DNA of 64,000 nucleotides from Chloroflexota bacterium (GTDB lineage: Bacteria > Chloroflexota > Limnocylindria > Limnocylindrales > CSP1-4), in assembly GCA_016191345.1 (NCBI GenBank), contig JACPOU010000032.1:44699-108698 (forward strand). Direction: 5' to 3'. A program made the position numbers and the translations under genes. This document shows, piece after piece, positions 36,029 to 44,233 of this stretch; the stretch's first letter is position 1, and every line of letters begins with the position of its first letter. Under the pieces are notes generated by a model. That model searched no databases. It had not been told where the DNA came from and saw nothing but the letters and a program-made list of their open reading frames with translations.

Positions 36029-37471
36029 ATGACCCTGACCGCCGCGAAACCCCATCCCATCTACCTCGCCGGTCGCTGGGTGGAATCGGACGACGTCCTG
36101 ACCGTGCTGAACCCTGCCGACCCGGCCAAGCCTGCCGGCGCGACGTTCCACGCGACGCCGGAGCAGTACGAGGAGGCGGTCGCCGCCGCGGTCCGTGCCT
36201 TCGAGGTGACCCGGACCCTGCCCGCCTATGAGCGCGGCCGGATCCTCCGCGAGATCAGTGCCGGGATCAAGGCGCGCCGCGAGGAGCTCGGGAGGCTCAT
36301 CGCGCTCGAAGCGGGCAAGCCGATCCGGGATGCGCTCATCGAGGTGGACCGGGCGACCCTGACGTTCCGCCTCGGCGCCGAGGAGGCGGAGCGGATGGTC
36401 GGCGAGGTCATCCCCCTCGACCTCATGCCCAGCAGCAAGGGCCGGGTCGGCATCACCCGCCGCTTCGCCGCCGGCCCCGTTGCCGCGATCAGCCCGTTCA
36501 ACTTCCCCCTCAACCTCGCCGCGCACAAGCTCGCGCCGGCGATCGCGGCCGGCTGCTCCATCGTGCTCAAGCCCCCGTCGAAGGACCCCCTGACGATGCT
36601 CACCGTGGCGGAGATCGTCGACGCGGCCGGCGTCCCCGAGGGGGCGGTCAGCATCCTGCCGATGAGCCGCGAGCTCGGCGACCGGATGGTGGCCGACGAC
36701 CGGTTCAAGGTCCTGACGTTCACCGGCAGCCCGTCGGTGGGCTGGCGGATGAAGGAGCGGGCGGGCAAGAAGAAGGTCGTCCTCGAGCTCGGCGGGAACG
36801 CCGGGGTCATCGTCGACAAGTCGGCAGACCTCGACTGGGCGGTGAAGCGAATCCTCGTCGGGGCGTTCACCTATTCCGGCCAGGTCTGCATCAGCGTCCA
36901 GCGGATGTACCTCCACGAGGACATTCGCGAGGCCTTCATGGACAGGTTCCTCGCCGGCGTCGCGGGGCTTCGCCAGGGCGACCCCCTGGAGCCGGACACG
37001 GACATCGGCCCGATGGTCGACGACACGGCCGCCGGCCGGACCCAGCGTTGGGTGGACGAGGCCGTCGCGCTCGGCGGGCGGCTCCTCGCCGGCGGGCGGG
37101 CCGACGGGACGTTCTTCCCGCCGACGGTCCTCGAGAACGTCCCCGTCAGCGCCCAGGTCTGCTCCAACGAGGCCTTCGCCCCGCTCGTCGTGGTCTTCGG
37201 CTTCACCGACTTCGAGGACGCGATCCGCCAGGTGAACGACAGTGCCTTCGGGCTCCAGACCGGCGTCTTCACGAACGACCTCGCGAACGCCTGGCGAGGC
37301 TTCGGCGAGCTCGAGGTCGGGGGCGTCATCGTCAACGACATCCCGACCTACCGGATCGACCACATGCCCTATGGCGGAGTCAAGGATTCCGGCCTCGGTC
37401 GGGAAGGCCTGCGCTGGGCGATCGAGGACATGACGGACATCCGGATCATGGTGCTCGCCAGCCCGGGCTGA
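36029..37471 (+). CDS. NAD(P)-dependent aldehyde dehydrogenase
   Basis: A 480-residue ALDH-superfamily enzyme oxidising an aldehyde to a carboxylate. The catalytic Cys is in SGQVCISVQR (about residue 290), the general-base Glu in LELGGNAG, and cofactor contacts are in SPFNFPLNL and FTGSPSVGW. Residues around the thiol (QVCISVQR rather than QVC.AGSR) place it near the lactaldehyde/glyceraldehyde-3-phosphate (non-phosphorylating) group, but the substrate cannot be read. A TACGAT box lies about 36 bases before the ATG. It is separate from the amino-acid operons and ends in a possible hairpin at 37507. Confidence 0.9.
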   Translation: MTLTAAKPHPIYLAGRWVESDDVLTVLNPADPAKPAGATFHATPEQYEEAVAAAVRAFEVTRTLPAYERGRILREISAGIKARREELGRLIALEAGKPIRDALIEVDRATLTFRLGAEEAERMVGEVIPLDLMPSSKGRVGITRRFAAGPVAAISPFNFPLNLAAHKLAPAIAAGCSIVLKPPSKDPLTMLTVAEIVDAAGVPEGAVSILPMSRELGDRMVADDRFKVLTFTGSPSVGWRMKERAGKKKVVLELGGNAGVIVDKSADLDWAVKRILVGAFTYSGQVCISVQRMYLHEDIREAFMDRFLAGVAGLRQGDPLEPDTDIGPMVDDTAAGRTQRWVDEAVALGGRLLAGGRADGTFFPPTVLENVPVSAQVCSNEAFAPLVVVFGFTDFEDAIRQVNDSAFGLQTGVFTNDLANAWRGFGELEVGGVIVNDIPTYRIDHMPYGGVKDSGLGREGLRWAIEDMTDIRIMVLASPG

Positions 37472-37506
37472 CCGAAAGTACCGCCGGCCGTCCCCGGATG
37501 GGGGAT

Positions 37507-37522
37507 GGTGCGGACCCGCACC
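37507..37522. terminator. short GC hairpin after the aldehyde dehydrogenase gene
   Basis: GGTGCG-GACC-CGCACC, 6-bp stem with a tetraloop, 36 bases after the stop. It has no U-run on the plus strand, so termination activity is uncertain. Confidence 0.35.
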
Positions 37523-37654
37523 GGGCTGCCAAGGTACCCGAAGCGCGCTGGCTCATCGCGAGTCCCTCTGGCCACCGTGCCGCGATCGAGGCACCTGCCT
37601 CATCGACCGTGGTCAGCTGGATCCGGATTCCGGATCACCTGGAGTACTTCGCGC

Positions 37655-38230
37655 ATGGACTTCAAGCCCCTTCGCCGAGCGACCGCGCGTCGCGCCGGGA
37701 TCGTCACCGTGCTCGCCGCCAGCGCCGCCCTGACGCTCGGGGCGGGCGCTTCGACGCTCGCGATCTTCACGGACACCTCGAGCGCCTCGGCCGCCTTCAG
37801 CACCGGGACGATCGACCTCACGGCATCGCCCGCCACGGTGTTCACCGCAACCGCCGTGTTCCCCGGTGACAGCGGCAGCCAGACGATGACGATCGCAAAC
37901 GCCGGCACGGGCGCGCTCCGGTACGCCCTCTCGACGTCGGCGACGAATGCCGACGGGCTCGGCCTCGGCGCCGCGCTGCGCCTGGCGATCACCGCCGGGA
38001 CGTGCCCCGGCAGCGGCACGCCGCTGTACGCGACGGCGGCCCTCGGTTCCGCGGCCTTCGGCAGTGCCACGCAGGGCGCAGACCCGGGCGACCGCACGCT
38101 TGCCGGCGGCGCGAGTGAATTCATCTGCTTCGCGTGGTCACTGCCGTCGACGGCCGGCAACGTGCTCCAGGGCGCGACCACGACCGCGACGTTCACCTTC
38201 GCCGCCGAGCAGACGTCGAGCAACCCGTAA
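37655..38230 (+). CDS. TasA/camelysin-like surface fibre protein
   Basis: A 191-residue secreted protein. The N-terminal signal (RRAGIVTVLAASAALTLGAG) is followed by ASTLAIFTDTSSASAAFSTGTIDL, the hallmark of TasA/camelysin precursors cleaved by SipW-type signal peptidases. The mature domain is a Thr/Ala/Gly-rich beta sandwich with two Cys (TCPGSG and FICFAW). TasA proteins form biofilm fibres in Bacillus. The next gene encodes the matching signal peptidase, separated by a 13-bp-stem hairpin that would make this gene the most highly expressed of the three. GGAG precedes the ATG by 10 bases. Confidence 0.82.
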   Translation: MDFKPLRRATARRAGIVTVLAASAALTLGAGASTLAIFTDTSSASAAFSTGTIDLTASPATVFTATAVFPGDSGSQTMTIANAGTGALRYALSTSATNADGLGLGAALRLAITAGTCPGSGTPLYATAALGSAAFGSATQGADPGDRTLAGGASEFICFAWSLPSTAGNVLQGATTTATFTFAAEQTSSNP

Positions 38231-38236
38231 CGACCG

Positions 38237-38272
38237 CAGGCTGGCCGGGCCGGAGACGTCCCGGCCAGCCTG
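38237..38272 (+). terminator. strong hairpin between tasA-like and sipW-like genes
   Basis: CAGGCTGGCCGGG pairs perfectly with CCCGGCCAGCCTG (13 bp, 10-base loop), followed by ATTTCGTC. Partial termination or 3' protection here would give more fibre subunit than signal peptidase. Confidence 0.75.
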
Positions 38273-38327
38273 ATTTCGTCGCCGTCCGCGCGCGACCTGC
38301 TCGTGCGCACCACCGGGGGTCCACACC

Positions 38328-38930
38328 ATGACGTCGCGCGTCGTCATGGCTCGCCTGGTCCGCAGGCTCCGCCATGGCCTCGACCTCGCCTTCCTCATCC
38401 TCGCAGCAGTCGTCCTCGCGACGCTCGTCGCGGGCCGGGTCGTCCCGCTCACGGGTCGATCCACCTTCGTGGTGAGCGGGCCGTCCATGGAGCCGGCCAT
38501 CCACATCGGCTCGGCCATCGTCACCGAGCCCGCGGCCGCCGATTCCCTCCGGGTCGGAGACATCGTGTCGGTCCAGGTCGGGCCCGCCCAGGCGATCTTC
38601 ACCCACCGGGTCACGCGCCTGATTCCACGCGCCGATGGACTGTGGATCGAGACGAAGGGGGACGCCAATGCCGAAGCCGACCCGGTGATCCTGCCCGTCT
38701 CCGCCGTGATCGGGCGGGTGACGCTCGTCTTGCCGGGCATGGGCTACGCGATCGCTGCCCTGGCGTCGACGAGCGGGCTCGGCCTGCTCAGCGGCCTGTC
38801 CGGCCTCCTCCTCGTCGGGCTCCTGCTGCTCGAGGACGCCGAGCGCCAGCTGCTCCGGGCCCGCAGGCCGGCGGAACCGGCTTCGCTGGACGGTGAAGTC
38901 GCGCCGGCGCCGACGCTGGAGGGCGCTTGA
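38328..38930 (+). CDS. SipW-type signal peptidase I
   Basis: A 200-residue membrane peptidase with an N-terminal helix (LAFLILAAVVLATLVAG), the serine nucleophile in VSGPSMEPAIHIG (about residue 57), and His in FTHRVTRL where bacterial LepB enzymes use Lys. The Ser-His arrangement is typical of the archaeal/ER-like SipW branch. A second hydrophobic segment near 140-167 anchors the C terminus. Together with the TasA-like substrate upstream and the FN3 protein downstream it forms a surface-fibre secretion operon. Confidence 0.88.
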   Translation: MTSRVVMARLVRRLRHGLDLAFLILAAVVLATLVAGRVVPLTGRSTFVVSGPSMEPAIHIGSAIVTEPAAADSLRVGDIVSVQVGPAQAIFTHRVTRLIPRADGLWIETKGDANAEADPVILPVSAVIGRVTLVLPGMGYAIAALASTSGLGLLSGLSGLLLVGLLLLEDAERQLLRARRPAEPASLDGEVAPAPTLEGA

Positions 38931-39886
38931 CGGCCGGGCCGCCGGTCCACCTCCTGCGAGCCGCTGCCATGGCAGCGGCATACGCCGCCGGCATCGTCTC
39001 GACGTCGGCGGTGGGGGGGCCGCTCCCGCCACGAACCGCCGCGCTCTTCAACGACGCGGCCGCGGCGACCTCCTCGGTCACTGCGGATCGCCTCGACGCC
39101 CCGACCCTTGTGGTCGCGACGGGTGGGGCCACCGCGGCCCTTGGCTGGACACCCACCGTCGACGCCTATGCGGCCGGGTATCGGGTCTACCGGTCGACCT
39201 CGAGCGGCGGGTCCTACGCCCAGGTCGGGACGGTCACGCCGGTCGCCGCGACCGGCGGTTTCGACGCCCCCACCGTGGACGGGACGTACTGGTACACGGT
39301 CCGGGCCTACTCGACGACATGGGAGAGCGCCGACAGCGCGGCCGTGTCCGCCGCGGTGAGGATGGGGCTCACCGGGTTCCGGCCATGCACCGCACAGGCA
39401 CCGGACACGGGTGGAGACGCGAACGGCTTCGAGTCGTCCGCGGCGAGCGGCTGCGCGGTGGACGGGTCCGTCGCCACCGACCTCAACTCCGGGACGGGCA
39501 CGGGTACGAGCTGCACCGGGAGCGGCAAGGACCGTCACCGCTTCCAAGGGTTCGGGCTCGGCGTGCCGGCGTCGCCGACCGCGATCCTCGGGATCGCCGT
39601 CCGGGTGAAGCTCGGCCTCGACCTGCTGAGCGGCACGAACAAGGTGTGCGGCCAGCTCTCGTGGGACGCCGGCACGACATGGACCACCGCAGCCGAGTCG
39701 GCGATCACGGCCACGGCGCTCACGACCTACACGCTCGGCGGCGCCGCGTCTCTCTGGGGCCGGACATGGACGGGGACTCAGCTCTCCGACGCCAACTTCC
39801 GGGTCCGGCTCATCGACGTCTCGAACAACAACGCGCGGGACTTCACCCTCGACGGCGTCGAGGTCCAGGTGACCTACACGCCCTGA
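38927..39886 (+). CDS. secreted FN3-like repeat protein of the fibre operon
   Basis: A 319-residue protein. TTG at 38927 overlaps the sipW stop (TTGA); ATG at 38969 is an alternative. The N-terminal hydrophobic segment (AAAMAAAYAAGIVST) followed by RTAALFNDAAAATSSVTADRL resembles the TasA-type export signal. Residues about 58-145 look like a fibronectin type III domain (LGWTP, YRVYRSTSSGGSY, YWYTVRAY). The rest is a Cys-containing beta-rich domain with a final EVQVTY strand. Its 3' end overlaps that of lysA on the other strand by 13 bases. Probably a minor fibre or anchoring subunit. Confidence 0.72.
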   Translation: MTAGPPVHLLRAAAMAAAYAAGIVSTSAVGGPLPPRTAALFNDAAAATSSVTADRLDAPTLVVATGGATAALGWTPTVDAYAAGYRVYRSTSSGGSYAQVGTVTPVAATGGFDAPTVDGTYWYTVRAYSTTWESADSAAVSAAVRMGLTGFRPCTAQAPDTGGDANGFESSAASGCAVDGSVATDLNSGTGTGTSCTGSGKDRHRFQGFGLGVPASPTAILGIAVRVKLGLDLLSGTNKVCGQLSWDAGTTWTTAAESAITATALTTYTLGGAASLWGRTWTGTQLSDANFRVRLIDVSNNNARDFTLDGVEVQVTYTP

Positions 39887-41265
39887 GCTCCGGCGTGCCA
39901 CGGCGGCACGGCCTGGCCCTCCAGCCAGGCTTCCGGCTCGATCCGCCGCCGGATGAGGGCCGCCTCACCGTCGAGGATCGCGATCTCCGGCGGCACCGGG
40001 TGCGACAGGAAGAGCGGCATCGATTCCGTGAACCCGTAGGCGCCGACATCGAGGACGGCAACGAGGTCCCCGACGCCGGGCGGCGCCATCACCGCCTGCG
40101 CGACGAGGATGTCGAGGCCCGAGCAGAGCGGCCCCGCGATCGTCACCGGGAACGCCTTTGGCCCGCCTGCGCCGAGCACCCGGATCCGGTGCTCCTGGCC
40201 GACGAGGGCCGGCCGGAGGACGTGGTGGATCCCGCCGTCGAGGATCACGACGTGGGTCCCGTCCACGACCTTCCGATCGACGACACGGGCGACGTACGCC
40301 CCCGCCGAACCGAGGAGGAATCGACCCGGCTCCATGAGGACGCGCGTGGCCCGCGTGGCCGGGCTGCGGGCAAGCCTGGCTCCCGCTGCCGCGAGGCGTG
40401 CCTCCAGCGCGGTCAGGTCCAGCGCCCGATCGTCGGGCTCGTAGGGAATGCCGAGGCCGCCGCCGACGTCGATGAGCCGCAGGTCGAAGCCGACCCGCGC
40501 GGCGAGTCGGCAGGCCGCCTCGATCGTCCGGTCCACGTGATCGCCGAGGACGTCCGCATCGACGACGTTCGACGCCCCGAAGGCGTGGATGCCCAGCAGG
40601 TCCAGGTGTGGCGACCGGTCCGCGATTGCGGCGGCCACCTCGAGATCCGTGGCGTCCATCCCGAACTTGCCCGCCCCGTCGTCGCCGACGAGCCGGACAC
40701 GCTCCAGGCCAACGGCCGCGGGCACCGCGGCACGGAGCAGGACCGGGACCACGGCGCCGGCCTCTGCCGCGAGCCCCTCCAGGCGGGCCAGCTCCCCGCG
40801 TGACTCCACGGTGACCGCCCGGATGCCGGACCGGACGGCCGCGGCCAGCTCGGTATCCCGCTTGCCGGGGCCGGTCATGACGATCTCGGCCGGCGGCATG
40901 CCGGCCCGGATCGCGAGGGCCAGCTCCCCGCCCGACGCCACGTCCGCCCCGAGGCCGAGACCGGCCAGGTGGTTCACCACCGCGAGCGCCGGATTCGCCT
41001 TGACGGCGTAGGCGAGCTCGAATGCCGGAGGGAGGATGCCCCGGAGCTCGTTCACCTGGCCGGTCACGACGCCGAAGTCGTAGGCATAGAACGGCGTGCC
41101 GAAGCGCCCGGCGAGGTGCTCGGGCTCGAGGCCGCCGATCCGCCCGTTGCGGACGATCTCGTTGCGGGCCGGCGGGCGACCGCGCCGCGGCTGGTCCCGG
41201 CGGGTGCCGCCGCGCTCGTCAGGCGCCGCGGCCGGCGGGCGGACGATGGATGGCTCCGCCGTCAT
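39874..41265 (-). CDS. lysA: diaminopimelate decarboxylase-type PLP enzyme
   Basis: A 463-residue fold-type III (alanine-racemase-barrel) decarboxylase. The PLP Lys is in AYAVKANPAL, followed by GLGADVASGGELALA, and the phosphate-binding region VDVGGGLGIPYE and EPGRFLLGSAG are present. By position (last gene after dapD) it should make L-lysine from meso-DAP. However, LysA enzymes normally carry a Cys-Glu-Ser/Thr-x-Asp loop; here it reads PLCSGLD, closer to carboxyarginine/antibiotic-type relatives, and HIGS is HAFGAS. So LysA is the likely but not certain call. The ATG overlaps dapD by four bases; the first 50 residues are disordered. Confidence 0.8.
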   Translation of the reverse strand: MTAEPSIVRPPAAAPDERGGTRRDQPRRGRPPARNEIVRNGRIGGLEPEHLAGRFGTPFYAYDFGVVTGQVNELRGILPPAFELAYAVKANPALAVVNHLAGLGLGADVASGGELALAIRAGMPPAEIVMTGPGKRDTELAAAVRSGIRAVTVESRGELARLEGLAAEAGAVVPVLLRAAVPAAVGLERVRLVGDDGAGKFGMDATDLEVAAAIADRSPHLDLLGIHAFGASNVVDADVLGDHVDRTIEAACRLAARVGFDLRLIDVGGGLGIPYEPDDRALDLTALEARLAAAGARLARSPATRATRVLMEPGRFLLGSAGAYVARVVDRKVVDGTHVVILDGGIHHVLRPALVGQEHRIRVLGAGGPKAFPVTIAGPLCSGLDILVAQAVMAPPGVGDLVAVLDVGAYGFTESMPLFLSHPVPPEIAILDGEAALIRRRIEPEAWLEGQAVPPWHAGAQGV

Positions 41266-42107
41266 CGGAGCGCGCCTTCGAGGGCGGCACGGGCATCGGT
41301 CCGGGCATCGCGGTCCTTGACGAGGATGGCCGTGGCAAGCCCCAGCCCGTGGTCGCGCCCGAACCCCGACGCGACGGCGCGCGTGCCGGGAACGACGACG
41401 GCCCCGGCCGGGATGCCGAGCGGGGCCTCCCTGGTCCCCTCGATCACGACCTCCCGGACCGCGTCGTACAGCCGCGACGTGCCGGTCAGGACGACGCCGG
41501 CCCCGAGGACGGCGCCCCGGCCCACGAGCACCCCCTCGTAGAGGCCGCAGCCGCCGCCGATGAATGCGTCGTCCTCGACGATCACGGGTCGCGCGCCGGC
41601 GGGCTCCAGGACGCCGCCGATGATCGTGCCGGCGGCGAGGTGCACCCCGGCCCCGACCTGCGCGCAGGAGCCGACGAGGACGTGCGAATCGACCATCGTC
41701 CCGGCTCCGATCCACGCCCCGACGTTCACGAACGACGGCGGCATGACGATGACGCCGGGCTCCAGGTGCGCGCCGGAGCGGATGCTCGTTCCGCCGGGGA
41801 CGATCCGCCACGGCCGACCCGCGGCCGTGGCTGCCGTCGCGTCCTCGCTCGCGACGAGGTCCTTCGGGGGCATGGCGGCCCGATCGCTGAAGCCGAGCGG
41901 CCCGGCCTGCCAGGTGGCGAGGGCCGGCACGCGAAAGCACGCGAGGATCGCCTCCTTGACCCCCGGCTCGATCCGCCAGCCGTCGGGCGCCGCCGGGTCG
42001 GGCAGCGCGGCGCGCAGCCGGCCGGACTCGAGGTCGTCGAGGATTGACGGCCGGTGATCCGGGCCGCCGCGGGAGAGTCCCGGGCTCGCCGTCGCCGAGG
42101 CGCTCAT
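41262..42107 (-). CDS. dapD: tetrahydrodipicolinate N-acyltransferase
   Basis: A 281-residue DapD-family enzyme: a helical N-terminal domain ending near FSDRAAMPPKDLV, then a left-handed beta-helix with hexapeptide repeats over about residues 105-225 (for example GAHLEPGVIVMPPSFVNVGAWIGAGTMVDSHV) and a short C-terminal cap. It acylates tetrahydrodipicolinate, committing to the acylated branch of lysine synthesis. Succinyl versus acetyl donor cannot be decided by eye. Desuccinylase, transaminase and epimerase genes are not adjacent. It overlaps dapA and lysA by four bases. Confidence 0.9.
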   Translation of the reverse strand: MSASATASPGLSRGGPDHRPSILDDLESGRLRAALPDPAAPDGWRIEPGVKEAILACFRVPALATWQAGPLGFSDRAAMPPKDLVASEDATAATAAGRPWRIVPGGTSIRSGAHLEPGVIVMPPSFVNVGAWIGAGTMVDSHVLVGSCAQVGAGVHLAAGTIIGGVLEPAGARPVIVEDDAFIGGGCGLYEGVLVGRGAVLGAGVVLTGTSRLYDAVREVVIEGTREAPLGIPAGAVVVPGTRAVASGFGRDHGLGLATAILVKDRDARTDARAALEGALR

Positions 42108-43090
42108 GCCGCGCTCCCAGTGCGTGCCGCGGGCCGGGCGCCGAAGCGGCCGCCCGCGTCCGTGAGTCCGACCTGGCGCAGGACGGACTCGAGGGCCACC
42201 CGGTCAGCCTCGGCGAGCTCGAGGAGCGGCATTCGGACCGCCGCGGATCGGAGGATTCCCATCGCCACGAGCGCAGCCTTGGCCGGCACCGGGTTCGGGC
42301 CGCCCCGGAAGTTCGCCTGGAAGAGCGGCAGCCACCGGGCGTGGATGCGGCGAGCGGCATCCCAGTCCCCGGCGCGGGCCGCCGCGCAGAGCGAGGCCAT
42401 CTCGCCGGGGATCTCGTTGCTCGCCACGGAGATCACGCCGTCGCCGCCCATCGCCAGGACGGCGAGGGTCCACGCGTCGTCACCGGCGAGGACGGCGACG
42501 TCCCGCGGCCGGTCCCGGCAGATGAGCGCGATCTGGTCGAGGTTTCCGGACGCCTCCTTCACGGCCACGATCCGGGGGTGCTCGGCAAGGCGCAGGAAGG
42601 TGTCTGCCGGGACGTTCGTGGCGGTCCGGGACGGGACGTTGTAGACGACGACCGGCAGATCGCCCTCGTCCGCGACAGCCCGGAAGTGGGCCTCCAGCAT
42701 CCGGCCGTCGGGCCGGTTGTAGTACGGCGCGACGACCAATGCGGCGTCGGCGCCGATCGCCGCGGCCCGGCGCGTGGCGGCGATGGTCGAGGCCGTGTCG
42801 TTGCTGCCGGTGCCGGCGATCACGGAGATCCGTTCGCGCGACGGGCGCTCCGCGACCGTTTCGACGGTCAGGGCGATGACGCGATCGCGTTCATCGGCCG
42901 TCATCGTCGGCGCCTCGCCGGTCGTGCCGCACGGAACGAGTCCGTCGATTCCGGCGAGGACCTGGAGGCGGACGAATTCGCGGAGGGACGGTTCATCGAG
43001 GGTGCCGTCGGGGGCGAACGGGGTGACGAGCGCGGTGAACGCGCCCCGGAGGGCTGGCCGGGTTGCGGCGGGATCGGTCCTGGGGGTCAT
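42104..43090 (-). CDS. dapA: 4-hydroxy-tetrahydrodipicolinate synthase
   Basis: A 328-residue DapA that condenses pyruvate and aspartate semialdehyde. Schiff-base Lys178 is in VAVKEASGNLDQ, Tyr150 in VVVYNVPSRTATN, and the substrate loop GTTGEAPTM is at residues 56-64. It is 35 residues longer than E. coli DapA because of N- and C-terminal extensions. The ATG has AGGAG upstream. It lies 90 bases after dapB, within the leader-controlled operon. Confidence 0.95.
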   Translation of the reverse strand: MTPRTDPAATRPALRGAFTALVTPFAPDGTLDEPSLREFVRLQVLAGIDGLVPCGTTGEAPTMTADERDRVIALTVETVAERPSRERISVIAGTGSNDTASTIAATRRAAAIGADAALVVAPYYNRPDGRMLEAHFRAVADEGDLPVVVYNVPSRTATNVPADTFLRLAEHPRIVAVKEASGNLDQIALICRDRPRDVAVLAGDDAWTLAVLAMGGDGVISVASNEIPGEMASLCAAARAGDWDAARRIHARWLPLFQANFRGGPNPVPAKAALVAMGILRSAAVRMPLLELAEADRVALESVLRQVGLTDAGGRFGARPAARTGSAA

Positions 43091-43180
43091 GTGGGCGCTC
43101 CTGTCGGTGGTGTCTGGTCGGGATGGGCGACGGGCCCCGGTCGTCGGGACCCGGGATGGGTTCCGGGGCAGGAGAGGCGG

Positions 43181-43975
43181 TCAGCCGGCGAGTGCGGCCA
43201 CCGCCCGGCGCTTGCCGGGATCGGCGAAATCGGCGGGCAGCAGGTCATCGACGACCGCATCGAAGGCGTGCAGCCCAGCGGCTCGCTGGGCCCGCCCAAG
43301 CCAGGCGGCGGCCGCGAGTGCCCCGGCGGCGTAGGCACTCCGATCACGCGCCGTGAGGCGCAGCTCCACGGTCTCCCCCGGGCCGTCGAAGCCCACGAGG
43401 TGCATGCCGGGCGCGGATCCGGCCCGCACGGAGACCACCTCGAGCGCGTCACGGCTCGCCGGGCCGCCGACGGGCTGAGCGATCCGCGTGCGGTCCGGGT
43501 CGCCCGCGAGCAGGCGCCGCGCGATCTCCCGGGCGGTGCCCGAGGGCCGGTCCGCCTTGCCCCGCCGATGCAGCTCGACGACGAACGGGTCGACGTCCTC
43601 GAGGGCCCCGAAGAGCCGGGCGGCCGTTTCCACGACGCGGAGGAACGCGGCCACCCCGAGGCTGAAGTTGGGCGCGGCCACCGCCGCGGCGCCGTGATCG
43701 ATCAGGGCGCGTTCAACCGCGCTGCGGTCCTGCTCCCAGCCCGTCGTCCCGATGATGAACGCCCGGCAGCCGGCCCCGAGGGCCGCGGCGACGTTGCCGG
43801 CGACGGCGTCGCCGCGGGAGGCCTCGAACGCGAGCTGGCAGCCCGCGAGGCTCGCCTGCCGGTGCCCCGCGCCATCGGGCCGGCCGAGGACTCGCGGCGC
43901 CGGAGCGCCGGACGCCGCGATCGCCGCGGCGATCGCCTGACCCAGGTGGCCGTTTCCGAAGATGACCGTGTGCAT
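43181..43975 (-). CDS. dapB: 4-hydroxy-tetrahydrodipicolinate reductase
   Basis: A 264-residue DapB, first gene of the lysine operon. The dinucleotide fold starts at VIFGNGHLGQAIA, the IIGTTGW loop follows, and the catalytic/substrate motif is ELHRRGKADRPSGTAREIA. The second His of the usual HH pair is Arg here. The nucleotide-binding loop is slightly unusual (GNGHLG for GxxGxMG). GAGGG precedes the ATG. It is separated from its promoter by a lysine leader peptide and terminator, so expression should rise when lysyl-tRNA is scarce. Confidence 0.92.
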   Translation of the reverse strand: MHTVIFGNGHLGQAIAAAIAASGAPAPRVLGRPDGAGHRQASLAGCQLAFEASRGDAVAGNVAAALGAGCRAFIIGTTGWEQDRSAVERALIDHGAAAVAAPNFSLGVAAFLRVVETAARLFGALEDVDPFVVELHRRGKADRPSGTAREIARRLLAGDPDRTRIAQPVGGPASRDALEVVSVRAGSAPGMHLVGFDGPGETVELRLTARDRSAYAAGALAAAAWLGRAQRAAGLHAFDAVVDDLLPADFADPGKRRAVAALAG

Positions 43976-44019
43976 GGTTGTCGTCCCTCGCCGTTCGTGG
44001 GTGGCGGAGGACTTCGCGC

Positions 44020-44059
44020 AAACAAAAAGGCCGCGGTCCCTCCCGGGTGTCCGCGGCCC
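44020..44059 (-). terminator. attenuator terminator of the dap operon
   Basis: On the minus strand GGCCGCGG (44058-44051) pairs with CCGCGGCC (44036-44029), followed by TTTTTGTTTG. An upstream CGCGG (44075-44071) can instead pair with CCGCG of the first arm (44056-44052), a mutually exclusive antiterminator. Located between the lysine leader peptide and dapB. Confidence 0.85.
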
Positions 44060-44111
44060 TTGCGAAGCCTCCGCGCTGGTGGCTCCGCAGGTGGTCGTGT
44101 CAGGACGCGCC

Positions 44112-44192
44112 TCAGAGCCCCGGCGCCCGTGCCTCTCGACAGGACCGCCAGGGCTTCTTCTTCATCTCGATCGAAGGAAGGCTCGTGCGCAT
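44112..44192 (-). CDS. lysine leader peptide of the dap operon
   Basis: A 26-codon frame, MRTSLPSIEMKKKPWRSC..., ending in TGA 53 bases before the terminator stem. A second ATG at 44165 gives a 17-residue peptide starting MKKKPW. Three consecutive AAG codons in front of lysine-synthesis genes, followed by competing hairpins, fit ribosome-mediated attenuation. A TAGGGT -10 box is ten bases before the first ATG, so the leader is translated from near the 5' end. The dap genes thus appear to use a peptide leader in place of a lysine riboswitch. Confidence 0.78.
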   Translation of the reverse strand: MRTSLPSIEMKKKPWRSCREARAPGL

Positions 44193-44202
44193 CAGGTCCG
44201 GA

Positions 44203-44233
44203 ACCCTAGCCGATGCGCCGCGGATCGCGCAAC
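44203..44233 (-). promoter_or_regulatory. promoter of the dap leader
   Basis: On the minus strand TTGCGC (44233-44228) and TAGGGT (44208-44203), spacer 19 bases. The same TTGCGC/TAGxxT pair precedes the ilv leader. Transcription would start about three bases before the leader ATG. Confidence 0.5.

Noticed and set aside
44012..44192. Lysine (L-box) riboswitch before dapB
   Set aside because: The segment is too short and lacks L-box motifs; a Lys-rich leader peptide and attenuator explain it better.
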